Shown here: one piece after another, positions 37,489 to 46,274 of the stretch
Numbering within the stretch: the first letter of the stretch is position 1
Layout of the letters: every line of letters begins with the position of its first letter
NCBI GenBank assembly: GCA_947462335.1
Contig: OX381717.1
Location: 15,057,166 to 15,121,165, forward strand
DNA length: 64,000 bases
Reading direction: 5' to 3'
Origin: Harmothoe impar
Lineage: Eukaryota; Annelida; Polychaeta; Phyllodocida; Polynoidae
The notes under the pieces: generated by a model
What the model saw: the letters and a program-made list of their open reading frames with translations, nothing else
What the model was told of the DNA's origin: nothing
Databases searched by the model: none
Translations under genes and position numbers: made by a program

Positions 37489-37572
37489 GATGTCTAAGAC
37501 TGAGTGGACAGATGAATCGGTCGCAGCCTTATGTAGCTTCCTCCAGAGGAATGAGACACTTAAAGGACTATG
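37489..37572 (+). CDS. LRR exon B (84 bp)
   Basis: Acceptor TATCAG precedes and donor GTAGGT follows; the first G completes the Gln codon from exon A. It encodes MSKTEWTDESVAALCSFLQR, then NETLKGL, typical of a ribonuclease-inhibitor-like repeat with a helix (VAALCSFLQ) and the next LxxL strand. The following intron contains the 13-kb retroelement. Confidence 0.8.
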
Positions 37573-38445
37573 GTAGGTATTTTATTTCACATATATTCCC
37601 TGGAATGAAAATACACGTAAAATTTGAACTGCAACCAAACTTTCAATGAGGGTTTCCCAAGGGCTGACTTAGCTCCAAAGATACCTGGTAGTGTGATGGA
37701 TATGGGTTATTTTTTCTAGCCTATTGGGAGGATTTGACATACACCTATATTCTGTATTTTCTAGAGGTCAGCCCCTTCATGATATCTAGGGCTGGTACAC
37801 AAGTTGATAAAGTAATTGTTTAGAATAAAAAAGCATCCTGTCACAGCTGATTGAAAACATATAGATAAAGATCTTAATGTACCAAATCTTTTGCTTCCTA
37901 GACAAGGAAATGTAATGCATTAGAATGAAACTTAGATGGTTTTTTTATTAGAGAGTAGACCTATAATATGATTTTTGAGTAGAGAGTAGGCTATAACAGG
38001 TTGGTTATATTGTGCATTGATCAAAATGGATATTCTTAAAATTTACACCAAAGTGGGTAATTCTACTAACATTCTGCTTACCGTAATGTCCCACCGGCAT
38101 TAATGCGACATTGAGAAGAATAGGCCTGGGTCCTGAAAAAGTGAAGGATTTGATTCATATGTTGCTTACTAGCCCAGAACATCGAGAGGAGAAATGGTTT
38201 ACATTGTTATGACAGGAATTACATATCATGTGCATTAGCATGTATTCAATATGATTAAAAGCGTAGGCAGTAGTGAAGGAGAAAGTTGTGAATATCTCAA
38301 TGGGGTGGTGCATCAATACATATATATGTGCATTATAACAATATCATATACGTTTAATTTCTCTGTTGCATTTAAGTGTGTTTGCCTTAAAAGGGCTCCT
38401 GCATTGGAAAGTGTTTGGTATGATTGTGTATTGAATCAATAATAG
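37573..38445 (+). other. Intron 5' of the retroelement insertion
   Basis: AT-rich intron between LRR exon B and the LTR element; no other feature is seen. Confidence 0.6.
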
Positions 38446-38929
38446 TGTAGGGGCATGATATTACATATTAATCTCATACACGGTATTTCCGGGTAACGTC
38501 TGTTTACTCGGCTTCCCCACCTGGAGCTAGTGCACACAGTTCCCGGGAGAGGGCGCAGGTCCTCTTCAGGTGACCGTGTGCCGCTCTCAGGTGGGCGGCC
38601 GACCCACCCACCTGGCCACGTGACCTAAGAGCCGGTGTTATATAAGACCCATGTGTTTACCTGGAACGGCAGTCAGTGCAGGCCCGACTGACGAGAGACT
38701 TCACATGTCCAACCGTGCGGACAGAGTTGTATGCTAAGAGTTGTATACTGACCGTTTCCTCTATTTATAGAGAAACCTGATCTACCTGTGTGTATTAATT
38801 CTACACTGATCGTTCCCTAGTAAAGGAACTAGAGTTGTTATTCTTGTGAATAAAGACAGATATATTCTCGCACCTGGAAACTGCCGTGATCGTTGTTCTT
38901 TAACCTAGAGTTAACTACGAACCACCACA
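38446..38929 (+). repeat. 5' LTR
   Basis: 484 bp, starting TGTAGGGG and ending ACCACCACA. It contains CACGTG (38617-38622), a TATA box TATATAAG (38639-38646) and a polyadenylation signal AATAAA (38849-38854), giving a clear U3-R-U5 order. Confidence 0.97.
38639..38646 (+). promoter_or_regulatory. LTR TATA box
   Basis: TATATAAG lies 16 nt downstream of an E-box CACGTG. Transcription would start about 25-30 nt downstream, near 38670. The same box in the 3' LTR (51153-51160) could drive transcription into the host intron toward LRR exon C. Confidence 0.75.
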
Positions 38930-38930
38930 C

Positions 38931-38942
38931 TGGTGCCGTGAC
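38931..38942 (+). promoter_or_regulatory. Primer binding site, tRNA-His type
   Basis: TGGTGCCGTGAC, one base after the LTR, is the complement of the conserved 3' end of animal tRNA-His (…GTCACGGCA plus CCA) over 12 nt. The following bases diverge. Confidence 0.8.
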
Positions 38943-39048
38943 CAGTAGCAGTGAAGGTAGCAGAACAAGCTAGTTGTTCGAGAATATGTTCGGGTTATAC
39001 TGAACAGGAAGTCCTTGAGTGGACAGGCAGTCCTTTAGTGGACGGACA

Positions 39049-41589
39049 ATGGCTACCGGTGGTAGCCTGGGCGGCTCTGGCCCAGAGCTGAGTGAAGGGG
39101 AGTTGGAATCAACTCGCCTGGAGGTGCCAGGGTTGGACCCTGGGGAGGGCTTGAAGCCAGAGCAGAAGAAGAGGAAATTGCAGGATCTTTCCTGGGTGGA
39201 ACCCTATGTAGGGGATGAGAGATTCCAGAGGGAATATGACGAGCGTTTGGCCCGGGAAGAGGATGACCTCTACTGGGAAAATGTCCGATTGGACAAGCAG
39301 TCAATGGAAGATCAGTATGCTGCATTGACTGAGGAATTGACTTCCCTGGTAAAAGAAAGGGATGAGATCCTCTCTGAGAATCAGAGGGTAAAAGGAACTC
39401 TGATAGAAGAGAGAGAACGGTTGATAGAGGACAACCGGTATATGAAAAAGAAGGTTGCTCAGGAATCGCATGAATACCAAAAGATTCAGGCAAAGATTGC
39501 TGAGAACCAGAAGGAGAATGACCATTCAGAATCTCTTAAGGAGAGGTATGAGAGGGAGTTGAAAAAATACTCCAGGGAATGGTATGCCCTGAAGAAGGGG
39601 ACAGAGGAGCTTGAGAAGGGCAGAGACCAGCTGGTCAAAGATAACGAATCCACCAGGATGCAAATCCTGGAGGAAACGGAAGAGTTAGAAAGGAAACGGA
39701 AAGCTGAGGTAGAAGCTGTCTGTTCCCTGGAAGCCAGAAAAACGCTCCTACGGGGTGAATTATCAAAGGCATTGGAAAAACAGGGGAAGGAACAGGTTCC
39801 AGCTGTCAGGCCGGAAACTGTTCCGGATAGTACTCCTACTACTAGTAAGGGGGAAGCATTACCTCAATTCGATCCATTTATTAATGATAATGGATTGAGG
39901 AATGTGGAAGACTCTGTGTATAAAAACAGAGAGAAAGATTCAAGGAGAGTGAATGTTACCGGGCGCTCTCTTGGATGGGAACCAGTTAATCATGCCAGTA
40001 ATGGTCCGGTTAACAGGGAAATGTCTCCGGAGGAGGAAGTGTCTCGACATTATAAAAATGAATTTCGAGATGAAGTGGTGAACCATAGTTATGGCTCATT
40101 GAACCCCTTTGCGGGAGATGACCCGGCTCTATATGGGAATCCGGGAGGGTATGATAGCAAGGGTAATTATAGGTATTGCCCAGATGCAACTTATTCGTAC
40201 CCACCTCCGGCCACGGAAACACACTCGGGAATCAATAAAGATCCTGAGATTAGGCCGAGGGATAGGATGAATAAGGGGACCCAACCGGGAACAAAGGGAA
40301 GGTCAAACCTGGTGCATAAAAACACTGAGGGACTGTCAGGCTATCAAGGCCCACGCTTTGATGAGGGTTCAGAATCTGAATCAGATAAATCATCTGACGA
40401 TGTACCCAAGAGAAAGGTTCCTTTGAACCGACGGGTCACAATGACCCCGGCGGAGCACCGATTACATAATCGAGACCCCGCCATAGGTAATTTGGGACTA
40501 GATTGCTCTAGCCGAGGTCAAGACGGTACAGACCTACTGGCTTGGAGTAGACGCATGTCGGGTCAATTAGTGCATTCTAATTATGCCGCTAAAAGAACTG
40601 CACGTGTGACTAAGCCTTACAGGGGTTTACGACCCTGGAAGGAAGAATATCAATCACTTCTAGATGATTGTAAGTACAATTGCTGGAACAAGGAGGAATC
40701 CTTGGGAGCTTTTGTGATTTGGTTGAGTGACGGGCCGGGTAAGATAGTGGTTGAAGAATGGAGGGACACTTACGGGCCGGAAGCTACATACGACCAGCTG
40801 GAAGTATTAGCTTGTTATACCTTTGGGAAAATGGTGACAGTAGATCACTGGACTCTGTTTCAGAGAAGAACGCAGAAACCAAAGGAATCTGCTAAAATTT
40901 TTGGGCTGGAATTGCAGCGATTATTGCGGCAGGCTAGGCCAGAATGGAGTAGGGATGCTGAATATTACATAGAATCCCTATTTGTAAGATTTATTAGTGG
41001 ATTAAGTGATCCCGAACATGCTAAAGTTTGTGGTAGAGCTTGGGAAGCTGGGTCTTCCCTAGCAGATTTGTTCATGGCGATTGATCAACATGACAAGAAG
41101 AAGATACTGTTGGCTGGTATGATACCCGCTAAAAGGGGGCAGCGCGTCTCTGGAATTGAACATTCCTTAGATGGAGACGATTCTTCCGCGGAAGAATCTG
41201 AAGGGGAGGAAAGAGTAGACGCCCTTAAATTCAAGGGTCGACAGAAATCTAACTCAACCCCAGCTTCCGGGAAACTTCCTAGTAACAAAGGTTATTCGGA
41301 AACCCCCCGGAAACCCGACATTCTGGAGCCTCAGACTGAACCCAGTCAGAGAACCCAGACCCCGGAGACGACCACTCCGGATAAAACAAATGCGTCAGGA
41401 AACTCATTAAATACCTTAATGGAGTCCATGATTAAACGCATGAACGAGGTGTTTGATAATCAAACCAGGCGCCGCCCTAGGGTCGATCGTAACACCGTCC
41501 AGTGTTACAGATGTCAAGTCAAAGGGCACTTTGCATCTGAATGCAAAGCCGAGAAACCTGTTTTAAGAAGTGAGGTTTCGGGAAATTAG
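39049..41589 (+). CDS. gag: Retrotransposon gag
   Basis: 846 codons from the ATG at 39049; the frame is open 30 nt further upstream but without an ATG. Residues about 70-235 form a long charged coiled coil (LIEERERLIEDNRYMKKKV). A low-complexity region follows. A capsid-like helical segment spans residues about 520-680 (RPWKEEYQSLLDDCKYN ... FVRFISGLSDPEH). A CCHC zinc knuckle starts at residue 819 (CYRCQVKGHFASEC, CX2CX4HX4C). Gag would assemble particles and bind RNA. The long N-terminal coiled coil is larger than in most gypsy Gags. The stop is TAG, directly after a slippery heptamer. Confidence 0.9.
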   Translation: MATGGSLGGSGPELSEGELESTRLEVPGLDPGEGLKPEQKKRKLQDLSWVEPYVGDERFQREYDERLAREEDDLYWENVRLDKQSMEDQYAALTEELTSLVKERDEILSENQRVKGTLIEERERLIEDNRYMKKKVAQESHEYQKIQAKIAENQKENDHSESLKERYERELKKYSREWYALKKGTEELEKGRDQLVKDNESTRMQILEETEELERKRKAEVEAVCSLEARKTLLRGELSKALEKQGKEQVPAVRPETVPDSTPTTSKGEALPQFDPFINDNGLRNVEDSVYKNREKDSRRVNVTGRSLGWEPVNHASNGPVNREMSPEEEVSRHYKNEFRDEVVNHSYGSLNPFAGDDPALYGNPGGYDSKGNYRYCPDATYSYPPPATETHSGINKDPEIRPRDRMNKGTQPGTKGRSNLVHKNTEGLSGYQGPRFDEGSESESDKSSDDVPKRKVPLNRRVTMTPAEHRLHNRDPAIGNLGLDCSSRGQDGTDLLAWSRRMSGQLVHSNYAAKRTARVTKPYRGLRPWKEEYQSLLDDCKYNCWNKEESLGAFVIWLSDGPGKIVVEEWRDTYGPEATYDQLEVLACYTFGKMVTVDHWTLFQRRTQKPKESAKIFGLELQRLLRQARPEWSRDAEYYIESLFVRFISGLSDPEHAKVCGRAWEAGSSLADLFMAIDQHDKKKILLAGMIPAKRGQRVSGIEHSLDGDDSSAEESEGEERVDALKFKGRQKSNSTPASGKLPSNKGYSETPRKPDILEPQTEPSQRTQTPETTTPDKTNASGNSLNTLMESMIKRMNEVFDNQTRRRPRVDRNTVQCYRCQVKGHFASECKAEKPVLRSEVSGN

Positions 41590-42821
41590 AGGGGGTTACC
41601 GGGGATGGCAGGACGGTAACCCCTGAGGAAATATGTCAGATTATCACCGACGTTGGCGGTGAAGATTCATTAGCAGTGAATGCGTCCAGCAAGAAGGGAG
41701 ATGGGACCGTACATCCCGGAAACCATGAGGCTGGGGAGACTGGTACAACAGGCGCCCAGGGGTGCGCGTATGGGAAACCTAGTGCCAGTTTAGAGGAGTC
41801 AATAACCAAAGAGTTGGTTAAGGTTGGAGGAACCAGGCTTCCCCCGGGTCATCCTTGTCTGGAACACCTGAAAGGATGTGATTTCGACCTGGGCACTGAT
41901 AGTGACCTTCACCGGTTTACTAGGAATCCCTCAGTAACTGATGGGAAGAGGTGGTACGTTTCCTGTTCTGTACAAGGAAAGACTGGGGAGTTTCTTATGG
42001 ATACTGGAGCTAGCCACTCCATGGTCTCTAAGAGATTCATCAGCTTATTGCCGAATATGTGTGAGAACCTCACAATGAGGGTAAACGCATGTACGGCCGA
42101 TGGTACCAGAATGAGGACATTTGGACGGACTTTTCTGATAATCTCTGTGGCCGGGAAAGAATTTGTTTGGGCCCCGACCATAGCTGAGATTGAAGATGAT
42201 GGTATTCTTGGTTTGGATTTTGCGGCGCTTTTCGGTGCGACTTTGAATCCGAAAAGTGGGAAGTTGAAAATTGAATACCCGTATGATATGACCATACTCT
42301 GTAAGTTGAGAGTGATAAGTAGTGTCGCTAGTGTGGCACAGACTGTGAAGATTCCCCCGGGAATGACCTGTGACGTGTTAGTCAGTTCAGGGAGGCTAAT
42401 CCAGAAAGGATTAGCGGTAATCGAGCCGGATATGGCTGTATTATCCCGGAAGGGATTGGAATCTGCGGATACCCTAGTAGGGAATTCCAGATGGACAGTG
42501 ACACCCATTTCCAACCCCGGAAACTCCACAGTATATCTTGAGAAAGGCACTGAAGTTGGGAAAGTGATACTTGCGGAGGCAGTCACCGGTAGCCACCAAG
42601 ACCTGAGGTTAGAAGAAGGAGGGGAAGAGGAATTGCATGAAGAGTTAACTAAGTTGTTAACAGGATCGTCCATAACGGATGAGAATGATCAGGAAGCCCT
42701 AAAAGCTATGCTGAAGAGATGCAGGCAAGCTTTTGCGGCCCCAGGGGAACCCCTGGGGAGAACCAATAAGGTATTGCATGAAATTAAAACCGGGGATAAC
42801 CCCGCTTTTGAGATTCCTTAA
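41574..42821 (+). CDS. pro: Retrotransposon aspartic protease (pro)
   Basis: The open frame is -1 relative to gag, entered by the frameshift; there is no good initiating ATG. The active-site motif is FLMDTGASHSMVS (Asp codon 42000-42002) and the second motif DDGILGLDFAALFGA near 42200, both typical of retropepsins in Ty3/gypsy elements. The C-terminal part runs toward the RT but meets TAA at 42819-42821; the same frame continues as pol immediately after it. The protease would cut Gag and Pol during particle maturation. Confidence 0.85.
   Translation, partial: GFGKLEGVTGDGRTVTPEEICQIITDVGGEDSLAVNASSKKGDGTVHPGNHEAGETGTTGAQGCAYGKPSASLEESITKELVKVGGTRLPPGHPCLEHLKGCDFDLGTDSDLHRFTRNPSVTDGKRWYVSCSVQGKTGEFLMDTGASHSMVSKRFISLLPNMCENLTMRVNACTADGTRMRTFGRTFLIISVAGKEFVWAPTIAEIEDDGILGLDFAALFGATLNPKSGKLKIEYPYDMTILCKLRVISSVASVAQTVKIPPGMTCDVLVSSGRLIQKGLAVIEPDMAVLSRKGLESADTLVGNSRWTVTPISNPGNSTVYLEKGTEVGKVILAEAVTGSHQDLRLEEGGEEELHEELTKLLTGSSITDENDQEALKAMLKRCRQAFAAPGEPLGRTNKVLHEIKTGDNPAFEIP
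41580..41624 (+). promoter_or_regulatory. -1 ribosomal frameshift signal (gag-pro)
   Basis: The heptamer G GGA AAT (41580-41586, gag frame) fits X XXY YYZ exactly and abuts the gag stop TAG. After a 5-nt spacer, GGGGTTACC (41592-41600) and GGTAACCCC (41615-41623) form a perfect 9-bp stem with a 14-nt loop, extended by one G-U pair. A shift of -1 enters the protease frame, open from 41574. Confidence 0.85.
42819..42821 (+). other. In-frame TAA between pro and RT
   Basis: A single stop lies in an otherwise continuous frame. The following residues (RRLPLKKKIVAEEEI) match the segment just before RT in gypsy polyproteins, so the stop is inside a conserved region rather than a natural domain end. 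Confidence 0.85.
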
Positions 42822-45797
42822 AGGAGGTTACCCCTCAAGAAGAAGATTGTAGCTGAGGAAGAGATAGCGAAAATGCTGAAGGATAATGTTATTGTTCCCA
42901 GCATGAGCCCTTGGTCCTCCCCTGTGTGTATGGTAACCAAGAAGGACGGTAGCATACGGTTCTGTATTGATTACCGGAAACTGAATGGGTTGACTAAGAA
43001 GAACTCCTATCCTCTTCCTAGGATAGATGAGACGATTGATTCCCTGGGAGGGAATGAATGGTTTTGTACCCTGGATTTACAGTCCGGGTATTGGCAAGTA
43101 GGCATGAAGCCTGAAGATATGGAGAAAACCGCGTTTTCTAGCCATATTGGGTTGTTTGAATATAAGGTAATGCCGTTCGGGTTATGTAACGCGCCGGCCA
43201 CCTTTGAAGCCATGATGGAGACGCTGTTAAGTGATTTATTATGGCGGAAATGTCTAGTTTACTTGGATGACGTAATCGTGTTTGGAAAGACCTTTGCGGA
43301 TTGTTTAAGTAATTTGGAAGAAGTCTTAAACCGAATCATGTCTAACGGTCTCAAATTGAAACCAAAGAAATGCAATCTGTTTAAGAAGGATATTAACTAC
43401 CTAGGGCGGATTATTTCCACCGAGGGGGTCAAGGCGGATCCGGAAAAGATCAGGAGTGTGACTGAATGGGAAGTCCCCAGGGGTCCTAAAGATGTGCGAT
43501 CCTTTCTAGGATTCTGCTCATACTATAGGGATTTCCTGCCGGGGTATTCCCGGGTAGCCTATCCGATCCAGTGTTTGTCACACTGGACACCCGGAAATAG
43601 GAAGGAGGAGTTCCCATGGGGGAGGGAACAGGACACAGCTTTCTTAGCAATAAAAAAGTTGTTTGTAGAGACCCCGGTGTTAAAGTATCCCACCCCGGAT
43701 GGTCATTTTGTATTGGATACAGATGCTAGCAATGAGAGTATTGGGGCCGCCCTCAGTCAAGTCCAAGGCGGAGTGGAGGTTCCCATTGCCTTTGCTAGTA
43801 ATACTATGAGTAAGACCCAGCGTAATTACTGTACCACTAAAAGGGAATTGTTGGCTGTGATAGTTTATACTAAAAAGTTCAAACATTTCCTTTGGGGGTC
43901 CGATTTTACGCTAAGAACAGATCATTCCTCTTTGAGATGGTTATTGAATTTCAAAGATGCGGAAGGAATGATTGGACGTTGGCTAGCACACCTTTCCGAG
44001 TTCGGTTTGGAGCAAAGTCAGATCCAGCATAGAGCTGGGGTAAAGCATGTAAATGCTGATGCACTTTCCCGACGTCCTATCAGGAAGTGCGAAAACACCA
44101 ACTGTGATGACTGTGGTCAGCATGAAGCTGTCATAGCCGGAGCAAGGATTCCCTTTGAGATCAAGGGAACTGGGGTTCTGGAGTGGTCCATGGGAACCAT
44201 CCGGAAATTCCAGGAAAAGGATCCTAACCTTAGCCGGTTGTTGGTATTGTTACCTAGGAAGATACGGCCCCCGCGGCCTGAGATTTCCCTGGAGAATCGG
44301 GAAATGAGACGACTAATAGCTCAATGGGCAGAGCTAGAGGTCCAGAGCGGAATCATCTACCGGTGGAAGATTAATTCATCCGGTAGGAGAGTCCGGCAAG
44401 TGGTAATACCTTCCGGTATGAGGAGGGATGTTATGTATTATTGCCATGGACACCTGACCAGTGGACATTTCGGAAAAAAACGTTCCCTGGAACGTCTGAA
44501 AAGGAGATATTACTGGCCAGGGATGAGTAGTGATCTATTAAGATGGATTGCTACTTGCCCGGATTGTTGTAAAAACAAACCTGGGCCTGGGATGGGTAAA
44601 ATGCCTTTGTCTCAGGAGTTGTTTGGTGTAAGATTTGCGCGAGTCGCCATAGATATTATCAGTGGGTTTAAAACTACCCCTGAGGGTAATACTTGTATGA
44701 TGGTCGTCACTGACTATTATACTAAGTATACGAGAGTGTTTCCATTAGCGGATCACAAAGCAGCAACCTGTGCAAAAGCTTTTGTTAAAGGTTGGGTATT
44801 GCATCTTGGGGTTCCCCTAATGATGCATAGTGACCAAGGTCGGGAATTTGAATCTGATCTTTGGCAGGAAATGTGTCACCGACTGGCGATTTGTAAGACG
44901 AGAACAAATCCCTATCGGCCACAAAGTGATGGAATGGTTGAGAGATTCAATCGTACATTGATTCAGGTGTTGAAATCCCTGGTGAATGATAGAATGGATG
45001 ACTGGGATGAGCAGTGTGATTATGTATGCCATGCATATAATAGCACTGTCCATTCTAGTACTTCCTGTTCCCCGAATCTATTAGTTTTCGGGGAAGATTT
45101 GATAATGCCCGCGGATCTGGTATTCGGGGTGGTTGGAATGAACCCGGAAACCCCCTGCCATGTGATGTTTGTGGAGTCATTAAGAGATCAATTCAAATAT
45201 GCTTATGAATTGGTGAGAACTGAACTGCAGAAGAATGCTACCTGGCAGAAGACCGGCTATGATCTAGGCCTTAAGCCGCGACGATTCAAAGTTGGTGATC
45301 AGGTAGTAAGATTACATGAGCCGTTATCGACTCTGAAACTTGCTAGTAATTGGGACGGCCCCTTTGTGGTTACCCGCATAGTAAGTGACAGTACTGTAGT
45401 GATACGTTCATTACAAGGAAAGATGTATAAATCTAATGTAGCTCGACTAAGAGAGTGGAAGGGGAGAGATTTGTCCCTGGACTCGTATGAGTTGGAAGTT
45501 GATACTTTGATAGAGGAAAGTGAACAGCGGAAATCAGTGAAGGAACCTCCCCGGAAACGCGGGAGGCCGCGGAAGGAGGTTTCCCGGAAACTAATGGTGC
45601 AGAAGTCCGTCATCCCAAAAAGATCCGGGAAGAAGGCGGCTAATAAAGTCTCGCTGGCTGAAGGGAAAAGGACCCGGAAGAGTGTGGTTAAGGCTAAATC
45701 CACTCTGGAAAAAGCGTGTCCTAGAACCAGGTCTAATGTTATGCCTAAAAACATAAGACGCAGTCCCCGGTTACTAGCCAGGGACGGTATAACCTAA
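42822..45797 (+). CDS. pol: Retrotransposon pol: RT, RNase H, integrase
   Basis: 991 codons after the in-frame TAA. RT: WSSPVCMVTKKDGSIRFCID near codon 30 and the YLDD catalytic box at codons 147-150. RNase H: LDTDAS near codon 298 and RTDHSSLRWLL near codon 367. Integrase: an HHCC zinc-binding segment (HGHLTSGHFG ... CPDCC) and the catalytic triad D611, D671, E707 with exact DX35E spacing. A GPY/F-type module follows (GPFVVTRIVS, near 846). There is no chromodomain; the tail is basic with an AT-hook (RKRGRPRK, near codon 912). Domain order is Ty3/gypsy. All key catalytic residues are present, so only the stop upstream compromises it. Confidence 0.92.
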   Translation, partial: RRLPLKKKIVAEEEIAKMLKDNVIVPSMSPWSSPVCMVTKKDGSIRFCIDYRKLNGLTKKNSYPLPRIDETIDSLGGNEWFCTLDLQSGYWQVGMKPEDMEKTAFSSHIGLFEYKVMPFGLCNAPATFEAMMETLLSDLLWRKCLVYLDDVIVFGKTFADCLSNLEEVLNRIMSNGLKLKPKKCNLFKKDINYLGRIISTEGVKADPEKIRSVTEWEVPRGPKDVRSFLGFCSYYRDFLPGYSRVAYPIQCLSHWTPGNRKEEFPWGREQDTAFLAIKKLFVETPVLKYPTPDGHFVLDTDASNESIGAALSQVQGGVEVPIAFASNTMSKTQRNYCTTKRELLAVIVYTKKFKHFLWGSDFTLRTDHSSLRWLLNFKDAEGMIGRWLAHLSEFGLEQSQIQHRAGVKHVNADALSRRPIRKCENTNCDDCGQHEAVIAGARIPFEIKGTGVLEWSMGTIRKFQEKDPNLSRLLVLLPRKIRPPRPEISLENREMRRLIAQWAELEVQSGIIYRWKINSSGRRVRQVVIPSGMRRDVMYYCHGHLTSGHFGKKRSLERLKRRYYWPGMSSDLLRWIATCPDCCKNKPGPGMGKMPLSQELFGVRFARVAIDIISGFKTTPEGNTCMMVVTDYYTKYTRVFPLADHKAATCAKAFVKGWVLHLGVPLMMHSDQGREFESDLWQEMCHRLAICKTRTNPYRPQSDGMVERFNRTLIQVLKSLVNDRMDDWDEQCDYVCHAYNSTVHSSTSCSPNLLVFGEDLIMPADLVFGVVGMNPETPCHVMFVESLRDQFKYAYELVRTELQKNATWQKTGYDLGLKPRRFKVGDQVVRLHEPLSTLKLASNWDGPFVVTRIVSDSTVVIRSLQGKMYKSNVARLREWKGRDLSLDSYELEVDTLIEESEQRKSVKEPPRKRGRPRKEVSRKLMVQKSVIPKRSGKKAANKVSLAEGKRTRKSVVKAKSTLEKACPRTRSNVMPKNIRRSPRLLARDGIT

Positions 45798-46274
45798 GCC
45801 GGTACACAACGAGTGTGGTGTCCTGTAATCTTGTTAAATATTTAAATGTTGTAATCAGTTATGTGTGGAAGTAAGTACGGTCGGAATGATCGTGATAGTC
45901 CCCCTGTCAAGGATCCCATGGGTGATGGACGGATAATCCGGTGAATGTGCTTTATTATGCCATTCATATATATTTCATTGATACTCTCGACGAGTTGACA
46001 GAGCGTAAGGATTAACACGTGGAATAAGGGTACCTGTTTACAATTGAACGCGCGGTGACCTGGTTCCAAGGAACTGGGTCACGGGACGCGCGGGGTTGCG
46101 CATGCGCGGTGGCGCGCCTTATATAAGGCCCGCGGAGCGGCGGGAATCGCCAGTTGGGGTTGAGAGGCGGTCCAGAGCAGACGTGAGAGCTCGGACACGA
46201 CCATTGTCGCTGTGGGGAGGTGGATCCCCTATAAATCCATCAACAAACACTTTTCTTGAGTGTGATACAAAAAC
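45798..46274 (+). promoter_or_regulatory. Pol-ORF3 spacer with internal promoter-like region
   Basis: The last 190 bp are GC-rich. TGCGCATGCGCG (46097-46108) is a perfect NRF-1-type palindrome, followed 11 nt later by TATATAAG (46120-46127), the same TATA octamer as in the LTR. ORF3 starts about 150 nt downstream. No splice acceptor of obvious strength was seen just before ORF3. Confidence 0.65.

Noticed and set aside
39053..39525. Minus-strand ORFs across gag (and similar ones across pro, pol and ORF3)
   Set aside because: Shadows of intact plus-strand retroelement genes.
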